DNA from: CBDVAK01 sp965371945
GTDB taxonomy: Bacteria > Pseudomonadota > Gammaproteobacteria > Competibacterales > JAHEDQ01
Assembly (NCBI GenBank): GCA_965371945.1
Contig: CBDVAK010000018.1
Span: forward strand, 1-22,074
DNA: 22,074 nt
Direction: 5' to 3'
Shown piece after piece: positions 16,541 to 22,074 of the stretch. The position numbers and the translations under genes were made by a program. Position 1 is the stretch's first letter; each line of letters begins with the position of its first letter. The notes beneath the pieces are model-generated. The model did no database searches and was not told the DNA's origin. It was given only the letters and a program-made list of their open reading frames with translations.

Positions 16541-16560
16541 CGGGTGCTCTGTGAGCCGGA

Positions 16561-17553
16561 TCAGACTGGCAATGGCGGCTCATCGAGCACCGCCATCTGC
16601 TCGCGCAATGACAGAATCTGCTGCTCCCAGTAGCGCGGCTCAGCAAACCACGGAAACGCCAGCGGGAATGCCGGATCCTGCCAGCGCCGCGCGATCCAGG
16701 CGGAATAATTGAGCAGCCGCAGGGCGCGCAGCGGTTCCAGCAGGTGCAGTTCACGCGGGTCGAAATCGCTGAACTGGCTGTACCCCTCCAGCAACACCCC
16801 TAATTGTCCGGCCTGCTCCGCTCGCTCTCCGGACAGCAGCATCCAAAGATCCTGGATGGCGGGTCCAGTGCGGCAGTCATCGAGATCGACGAAATGTGGG
16901 CCCTCGTCAGTCCACAGGATATTGCCGGGATGGCAGTCGCCGTGGAGACGCAGCTCGGTATAAGTGCCGATCCTGGCGAACGCGTCCGCCGTCTTTGACA
17001 ACAAATCGCGACTCACGCTGTCCCACGCGGGTCGCAGATCCGCCGGCAGGACATCGTGCTCCAGCAGCCAGTTGCGGGCCTGTCCGCCAAGCGAGTCGAC
17101 GTCTATCCGCGGCCGATACCGGAACGGCTGTACACGGCCGAGCGCATGCATGCGACCCAGCAGACGCCCCAGCCAGCGCAGAGTGTCATCGTCATCGAGT
17201 TCCGGCCAGCGACCGCCACGGCGCGGGTATAGCGCGAAACGATAGCCCAGACGATTTCTCAGGGTCCTGCCGGCGGAATCGGCGAGCGGTGCAACGACCG
17301 GGATTTCGGCTTCCGCCAGTTGCAGCGAAAAGTCATGCTCTTCGATGATCTGTTGGTCACTCCAGCGCCGCGGGCGATAGAACTTCGCGATCACGAAGCC
17401 CTGGTCTTCCAACCCCACCTGGTAGACCCGGTTCTCGTAGCTGTTGAGGGCCAGCAGGCGCCCGTCACAGGGAACCCCCGCATCTTCCACCGCGGCCAGC
17501 ACCGCATCCGGATTCAGACGGTGAAAATCGGACTGTTGCGTGGTTTCGGTCAC
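16561..17553 (-). CDS. srkA: Stress response kinase SrkA (YihE), Ser/Thr kinase-like
   Basis: SrkA is a cytoplasmic protein kinase of the choline-kinase/APH fold. In E. coli it counteracts stress-induced death and is part of the Cpx response. The 330 residues align over the whole length (E. coli 328): ALNSYENRVYQVG, the ATP-site Lys57 (IAKFYRP), the catalytic loop LRLHGDCHPGNILW with Asp206 and Asn211, the metal-binding Asp223 (FVDLDD), and GPAIQDLWMLLSG. The start is GTG 17553, and alignment with the family begins about there; no strong ribosome site is visible. It lies 22 nt after the RND permease gene on the same strand, so it may be co-transcribed with the efflux operon. Confidence 0.95.
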   Translation of the reverse strand: MTETTQQSDFHRLNPDAVLAAVEDAGVPCDGRLLALNSYENRVYQVGLEDQGFVIAKFYRPRRWSDQQIIEEHDFSLQLAEAEIPVVAPLADSAGRTLRNRLGYRFALYPRRGGRWPELDDDDTLRWLGRLLGRMHALGRVQPFRYRPRIDVDSLGGQARNWLLEHDVLPADLRPAWDSVSRDLLSKTADAFARIGTYTELRLHGDCHPGNILWTDEGPHFVDLDDCRTGPAIQDLWMLLSGERAEQAGQLGVLLEGYSQFSDFDPRELHLLEPLRALRLLNYSAWIARRWQDPAFPLAFPWFAEPRYWEQQILSLREQMAVLDEPPLPV

Positions 17554-17575
17554 CAGCCGCGGCGCCTGTCGGGCA

Positions 17576-20500
17576 TCATTCGGCAGGCTCCAGCCGGCGC
17601 CGCATGGCAGCGTAGTACATGACCGGTATCACCAGCAGTGTCAGCACGGTGGAAACGAGCAAGCCGAAAATCAACGAGATCGCCAGACCTCGAAAGATCG
17701 GATCGTCGAGGATGAATAACGCTCCCAGCATGGCCGCCAGCCCGGTCAACACGATCGGCTTGGCGCGCACCGCACCCGCACGGATGACCGCGACCTGGAA
17801 GGCCATCCCCTCGGCCACCTGCTGGTTGATGAAGTCGACCAGCAGTATCGAGTTACGCACGATGATACCGGCCAGCGCAATCATGCCGATCATCGAGGTC
17901 GCGGTAAACTGGGCCTGCAGCAACGCGTGTCCGGGCATCACCCCGATGATCGTCAACGGGATCGGCGCCATGATGATCAATGGCACCAGGTAAGAACGAA
18001 ACTGCGCCACCACCAGCAGATAGATCATCGCCAGGCCGATCGAGTAAGCGATCCCCATGTCACGAAATGTCTCGTAGGTGATCTGCCACTCGCCGTCCCA
18101 TTTGATGCTGTAAGCATAGGGATCCTCGGGCGGGTCGATGAGGTACTGCTCGATGGATCCGCCATGATCGAGCCCGGTTTCCTCGAGCCGCGCGGCAATT
18201 TCGTACATGCCGTACAGCGGGCTGTCGAGCTTGCCTGCCATGTCTCCGGTAACAAATACCACCGGCAGGAGGTTCTTGTGATAAATGGTCTTCTCCAACG
18301 GGCGGGTTTCAACGTGGACGATTTCCGACAACGGCACCTCATCGCCGGATCCACCCCGCACCTTGAGCGCCGTGAAACGCTCGGGGTCGGCGCGGTCCGC
18401 AGGAGCGAACTCAAGCCGTACCGGTACCGCGTACTTGGCGTGCATCCCGAAAAGATAGGTCACATCCTCGCCTCCCAGCACGGTGGCCAGTGCCGCCACC
18501 ACCGTCCGCTGCGATATTCCCAGTTCGCTGGCCCGCTGGCGATCGACATGAATCACATAGCGATGCGCGGATGCCTCCACCGAGTCGTCGACGTCGACGA
18601 TATCGGGTGTGGACTCGAACACCCGGCGCAACTGCCGGGCCACTGCGATCTGGCCATCGTAGTCGAGCCCGTACACCTCCGCCACCAGCGGTGACATCAC
18701 CGGCGGTCCGGGTGGTACTTCGACGATCTTGACGTTGGCGTTGAGCCTTGCCCCGATCACCTGCAGCGGTTCACGCACCGAGGATGCGATCTCGTGACTG
18801 TTCCGGTCACGGTGTTTCCGGTCGGTGAGATTGACCTGCAGATCACCGAAAACGGCGCCCTCGCGCAAATAGTACTGCCGCACCAGGCCATTGAAATTGA
18901 TTGGTGCGGCGGTACCCGCGTAAGCTTGGTAATCGGTTACCTCGGGAACCGTGGCAAGGTACCCGCCAAGCTCGGACAACACCCGCGCGGTCTGCTCCAC
19001 CGGCGTGCCCTCGGGCATGTCGACCACCACCTGAAACTCCGACTTGTTGTCAAACGGCAGCATTTTCATCACCACCAGCTGAAAATACGCCAGGCTGATC
19101 GACCCACCGATCAGCGTGACCATCACCACCCCGAGCATGAAACGCCAGGGAATCCCCTTGCGTCCACGCAAGAAAGGCAGCAGCAAAGCACGAAAAAAAC
19201 TTTCCAGCCGGAGATTGACACCCTCGCCGTGCTGATCACCGGCGGCGTGGCGCTCGGCCACCTTGCCAAGCATCTTGTAGCTGAGCCACGGGGTCAGCAC
19301 AAAAGCGACCACCAGCGAGATCAGCATACCCATACTGGCGTTGATGGGGATAGGGCTCATGTAGGGCCCCATCAAACCGGTCACGAAAGCCATCGGCAGC
19401 AATGCCGCTATCACGGTAAAGGTGGCAAGGATGGTCGGACCCCCGACTTCGTCGACTGCGATCGGGATCGCCTCTACCAGCGAGCGATCACCCATCGCCA
19501 TGTGGCGATGGATATTCTCGACCACCACGATGGCATCGTCGACCAGAATACCGATCGAAAAAATCAGCGCGAACAGCGATACCCGGTTGAGGGTAAAACC
19601 CCAGGCCCAGGAAGCGAACAGGGTGATCACCAGCGTTACCACTACAGCCACACCGACGATGATCGCCTCGCGCCAGCCCAGCGCCAGCCATACCAACAGG
19701 ATCACAAACGAGGTCGCAAAGATGAGCTTGCCGATCAGCGTTTGGGCCTTGTCGTTGGCGGTCAATCCGTAGTCCCGGGTTACGGTCACGTTGACGCCAT
19801 CAGGAATAAAAATACCCTTGAGTTGCTCGACCCGTTCCTCGATCCGCCGCGCGATCCGGACCGCGTTCTCACCAGGCTTCTTGGCCACCGCCACGGTAAC
19901 CGCCGGGAACTCTCCCCGTACCTCGATGCCCTTGTCCGCGGCCGCCGGCCCGGTGCCCAGCCAGACATAGGTCTCAGGAACATCGGGTCCCAGGCTGACA
20001 TTGGCGACATCGGCAAGATAGACCGGGGCGCCATTGTGCAGACCCACCACCAGGGCGGATACCTCTTCCGGACTGGCCAGGAAGGTGCCCGCCTGAACCG
20101 GGATCTGAATGTTATTGCGCACGGCGTTGCCGGCATCAAGCGAACTGTTGGCTGCCCGCAGGCTGTTGCGAAGGTCATCGACCGAAATCCCGAATCCGGC
20201 CATGCGAACCGGATCCAGGGTTACCTGCACCACCCGATCCGGGGCACCGATGGTGTAGACGTCACGGGTACCGGGTACTCGTTTCAGCTCGGCTTCGATG
20301 GCGTGCGCCACCTTGGCCAGATCGAAACCGCCCCGCTCCGGATCCTCGGTCCACAAGGTCAGCGCCACGATGGGGACATCGTCGATACCCTTGGGTTTGA
20401 TGATAGGCGTACCCACGCCCAGATTCGGCGGCAACCAGTCCTGGTTGGAAAAGATCTTGTTGTAGAGTCTTACAATGGCGTCGGTACGGTCCTCGCCAAC

Positions 20501-20812
20501 CAGATACTGCACGGTCAGCACCGCCATGCCCGGCCTCGACACCGAGTAGACGTGATCGATGCCGGTGATCTCGGACAACACCTGCTCGGCCGGCGTACTG
20601 ACCAACCGCTCCACCTCCGCCGCGGTGGCACCGGGAAAAGGTATGAACACGTTGGCGAAAGTCACATCGATCTGCGGTTCCTCTTCCCGCGGCGTCACCG
20701 CAACCGCGAACACACCCATCAACAGGCCGACCAAAGCCAGCAACGGCGTGATCTCAGAGAGCAGGAACCTCTGAGCCACTCGACCCGCGATGCCGAGCTT
20801 CTGCGTGCTCAT
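17576..20812 (-). CDS. RND efflux transporter, inner-membrane permease subunit
   Basis: A 1078-residue proton-driven RND pump subunit that works with the adaptor encoded upstream. The first membrane helix is near 20-40, followed by the large periplasmic loop (about 41-355, with PGATAAEVERLVSTPAE). Helices begin again near 363. The proton-relay motif GILVDDAIVVVENI carries Asp425-Asp426 and Glu432. A second large loop (about 580-890) and the closing helix bundle (TSMIGMIALAGIIVRNSILL) follow. Length and order fit the HAE/AcrB-like superfamily. The substrate cannot be deduced; it is not a close AcrB and the HME metal motif is not evident. ATG 20812 overlaps the adaptor stop by 4 nt (ATGA). No TolC-type outer-membrane channel gene is in the window. 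Confidence 0.95.
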   Translation of the reverse strand: MSTQKLGIAGRVAQRFLLSEITPLLALVGLLMGVFAVAVTPREEEPQIDVTFANVFIPFPGATAAEVERLVSTPAEQVLSEITGIDHVYSVSRPGMAVLTVQYLVGEDRTDAIVRLYNKIFSNQDWLPPNLGVGTPIIKPKGIDDVPIVALTLWTEDPERGGFDLAKVAHAIEAELKRVPGTRDVYTIGAPDRVVQVTLDPVRMAGFGISVDDLRNSLRAANSSLDAGNAVRNNIQIPVQAGTFLASPEEVSALVVGLHNGAPVYLADVANVSLGPDVPETYVWLGTGPAAADKGIEVRGEFPAVTVAVAKKPGENAVRIARRIEERVEQLKGIFIPDGVNVTVTRDYGLTANDKAQTLIGKLIFATSFVILLVWLALGWREAIIVGVAVVVTLVITLFASWAWGFTLNRVSLFALIFSIGILVDDAIVVVENIHRHMAMGDRSLVEAIPIAVDEVGGPTILATFTVIAALLPMAFVTGLMGPYMSPIPINASMGMLISLVVAFVLTPWLSYKMLGKVAERHAAGDQHGEGVNLRLESFFRALLLPFLRGRKGIPWRFMLGVVMVTLIGGSISLAYFQLVVMKMLPFDNKSEFQVVVDMPEGTPVEQTARVLSELGGYLATVPEVTDYQAYAGTAAPINFNGLVRQYYLREGAVFGDLQVNLTDRKHRDRNSHEIASSVREPLQVIGARLNANVKIVEVPPGPPVMSPLVAEVYGLDYDGQIAVARQLRRVFESTPDIVDVDDSVEASAHRYVIHVDRQRASELGISQRTVVAALATVLGGEDVTYLFGMHAKYAVPVRLEFAPADRADPERFTALKVRGGSGDEVPLSEIVHVETRPLEKTIYHKNLLPVVFVTGDMAGKLDSPLYGMYEIAARLEETGLDHGGSIEQYLIDPPEDPYAYSIKWDGEWQITYETFRDMGIAYSIGLAMIYLLVVAQFRSYLVPLIIMAPIPLTIIGVMPGHALLQAQFTATSMIGMIALAGIIVRNSILLVDFINQQVAEGMAFQVAVIRAGAVRAKPIVLTGLAAMLGALFILDDPIFRGLAISLIFGLLVSTVLTLLVIPVMYYAAMRRRLEPAE

Positions 20813-21870
20813 CCATCGTTCCCTGTGACCTTGCGCTGGTCCCTCAGGAGAATTCCTGCCGCGATCGGATCGAGCGCCACCTGTTCACCTTGGTCGAGCC
20901 CGGCCAGCACTTCGATACCGTTGTCAGAACGACGACCGACCCGGATCTGTCTGAACCACACCCGGCCCGCGGTATCGACCACGTAACAGGCCGTGACTTC
21001 GCCGCGCCGGGCCACGGCGCTCGCGGGCACCATCAACCTGAATTCGTCACCTACCACGAAAGCGGTCTTGACGATCATGCCGGGAAAAATCCCTTCGATC
21101 CCGGGCGGAAGATGGACACGCACCTTGAAGGTGCTGGTGGCCGGGTCAGCATAGGGGAAGAACGTCAACCTCGCGGCCGACACAGGCTTGTCGTAGAGCA
21201 TCACCGTGGCCTGGCGGTGTTCGCGCACCGCCACGATGCGGTTCTGCGGTACCTCGGCGACCACCCTCAATTGCTCCAGCGACAAACCGGTCAGCAACGG
21301 TGTACCGGGTTGTACCGTCTCACCAACCTCGACGTGGCGCCCAAGCACGATGCCGCTATAGGGGGCATGCACCACTGTGTAGGAAAGCTGCTCGCTGGCG
21401 CGGTCGAGTTCCGCCTGAGCAGCGTCAAGCCGGGCCCGGGCAGAGGTAAAACCCGCCTCCGAGGCATCCATGTCCGCCTGTGAGACCACCTTCTTGCGAA
21501 ACACCTCGCGCATGCGTCCGACGTCGGCCCGGCTCCGATCCAGCATCGCACCGGCCTCGACCAATCCTGCCCGGGCACGCGCCAACGCGGCCCTTTGTTC
21601 GGTATCCTGGAGTTCCAGAATCACTTCGCCCTTCACCACATAGTCGTTGACGTCGACCAGCAGTGACCGTACCCGGCCGCCGGTCTGCGCCGATACAGTG
21701 CTCTGGTAGACTGCCTCGACCAGACCATCGGCCACGTATTCCCGCACCATGGAGTCCAATCGGACCGGACTCATCACCAGTTGCCCGGCGCTCCAGGCGA
21801 TATCTACCGACACGATCCACAGCAACAGGGCCCCGATCAGGGTCGCGCGAGAGTTCCTGTTTGCACACAT
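20809..21870 (-). CDS. RND efflux periplasmic adaptor (membrane fusion protein)
   Basis: A 353-residue adaptor linking the permease to an outer-membrane channel. A signal peptide (1-28, ending AWSA) is followed by the first beta-barrel/lipoyl half (VSAQTGGRVRSLLVDVNDYVVKGEVILEL). A coiled-coil hairpin (about 92-165) comes next, then the second lipoyl half (VVHAPYSGIVLGRHVEVGETVQPG) and the C-terminal barrel and proximal domains. There is no lipobox at the signal end, so it is probably not a lipoprotein. ATG 21870 is 8 nt after AGGAA (21879-21883). The gene is first in the operon, behind the promoter and palindrome at 21891-21929. Confidence 0.94.
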   Translation of the reverse strand: MCANRNSRATLIGALLLWIVSVDIAWSAGQLVMSPVRLDSMVREYVADGLVEAVYQSTVSAQTGGRVRSLLVDVNDYVVKGEVILELQDTEQRAALARARAGLVEAGAMLDRSRADVGRMREVFRKKVVSQADMDASEAGFTSARARLDAAQAELDRASEQLSYTVVHAPYSGIVLGRHVEVGETVQPGTPLLTGLSLEQLRVVAEVPQNRIVAVREHRQATVMLYDKPVSAARLTFFPYADPATSTFKVRVHLPPGIEGIFPGMIVKTAFVVGDEFRLMVPASAVARRGEVTACYVVDTAGRVWFRQIRVGRRSDNGIEVLAGLDQGEQVALDPIAAGILLRDQRKVTGNDG

Positions 21871-21890
21871 CGTATGAATTCCTGACTATT

Positions 21891-21910
21891 ATATTAGGGA
21901 ATTCTAATAT
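21891..21910. promoter_or_regulatory. Probable repressor operator of the RND operon
   Basis: Arms ATATTAG (21891-21897) and CTAATAT (21904-21910) form a perfect 7-bp inverted repeat with a 6-nt spacer. This AT-rich site stands out in a GC-rich genome. It covers the -10 element and the predicted transcription start of the adaptor promoter, so a bound protein would block RNA polymerase. The core ATTA-N8-TAAT has the same spacing as the sites I recall for ArsR-type sulfide regulators (SqrR/BigR), but TetR or MarR proteins are also possible. No regulator gene is in the window. Confidence 0.65.
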
Positions 21911-21929
21911 TCAGACACCGCGACATCAA
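21901..21929 (-). promoter_or_regulatory. Sigma70-type promoter of the RND adaptor-permease operon
   Basis: On the minus strand, TTGATG (21924-21929) and TAGAAT (21901-21906) are separated by exactly 17 nt and match four and five of six consensus bases. Transcription would begin near 21894, leaving a leader of about 24 nt that contains the AGGAA ribosome site. This is the best-supported promoter in the window. Confidence 0.6.
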
Positions 21930-21983
21930 CCCCCGGTCCCCTGCACGCTGTAAACACAGGGTGTAACCCGCCGGACGTGGAGC

Positions 21984-22074
21984 CGAGGTCTGGGTGGCAC
22001 ATGCTGGGGGTGTCGGCGGCAAAGACGCCGCCGTCAAGCCTACACGGATGTATTCACGGCGCCCCCCGGCATGT
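21984..22074. repeat. Structured dispersed repeat, second copy, cut by the window end
   Basis: It aligns ungapped with 355-428 of the left copy (21988-22061, 58 of 74 identical). The inner hairpin is a perfect 7-bp stem (22014-22020 with 22027-22033). The outer arm 21999-22010 pairs with 22063-22074 over 12 positions, 11 Watson-Crick and one G-T, until the sequence ends. Arm sequences differ from the left copy but pairing is kept. It lies upstream of the RND operon promoter, in the same orientation as the first copy. Confidence 0.82.

Noticed and set aside
18794..20986. 730-codon plus-strand open frame opposite the RND permease
   Set aside because: It is antisense to a clearly identified gene. 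The His/Arg/Gln-rich product is what high-GC codon bias yields on the opposite strand.

Overview
The window is a GC-rich stretch of bacterial chromosome, most likely from a gammaproteobacterium near the Chromatiales/Ectothiorhodospiraceae. The gene content points there: a large single-chain PurL, a BamC lipoprotein next to DapA, a GcvR divergent from dapA, an SrkA/YihE kinase, and an MscK-size mechanosensitive channel. Most of it is core genome. I see no phage, integrase, CRISPR array, toxin-antitoxin pair, tRNA or rRNA.

Left edge (1-540). A minus-strand gene starts at 263 with a strong ribosome binding site and reads like the N-terminus of a fatty-acyl-CoA synthetase for about 55 codons. It then runs into an extreme C/G homopolymer tract (58-100), after which the family resemblance is gone. 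Next comes a long imperfect inverted-repeat element (351-456).

Minus-strand cluster dapA-bamC-MBL hydrolase-purL-mechanosensitive channel (10458 down to 541). It covers lysine/peptidoglycan precursor synthesis, outer-membrane assembly, a WalJ/YycJ-type metallo-hydrolase, purine synthesis and osmotic protection. The dapA-bamC pair is the usual gammaproteobacterial arrangement; here purL sits where purC often does. gcvR is transcribed divergently from dapA and is followed by a PIN-PhoH ATPase gene.

Minus-strand cluster 15807-12723. A 142-residue protein of unknown function, then an AI-2E/PerM-type transporter, a short ABM-fold protein and a HAD-family phosphatase with an export signal. The last three genes overlap at their ends and look translationally coupled. 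A small plus-strand gene for a DUF1269-like glycine-zipper membrane protein follows (16028-16540).

Right end (16561-22074). A minus-strand RND efflux operon (membrane-fusion adaptor, then permease, overlapping by 4 nt), with the stress kinase gene srkA 22 nt downstream of the permease. In front of the adaptor is a good sigma70-type promoter whose -10 is covered by a 20-nt inverted repeat, which looks like a repressor operator. The window ends inside a second copy of the structured repeat seen at the left edge.

The most interesting non-coding signal is this repeat pair. The two copies align without gaps over 74 nt, share a nearly invariant 25-nt block, and keep the same stems with different but compensating base pairs. 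I did not find a clearly novel multi-gene system. The operator-controlled RND operon, the unknown 142-residue protein and the AI-2E/ABM/HAD cassette are the best functional leads.
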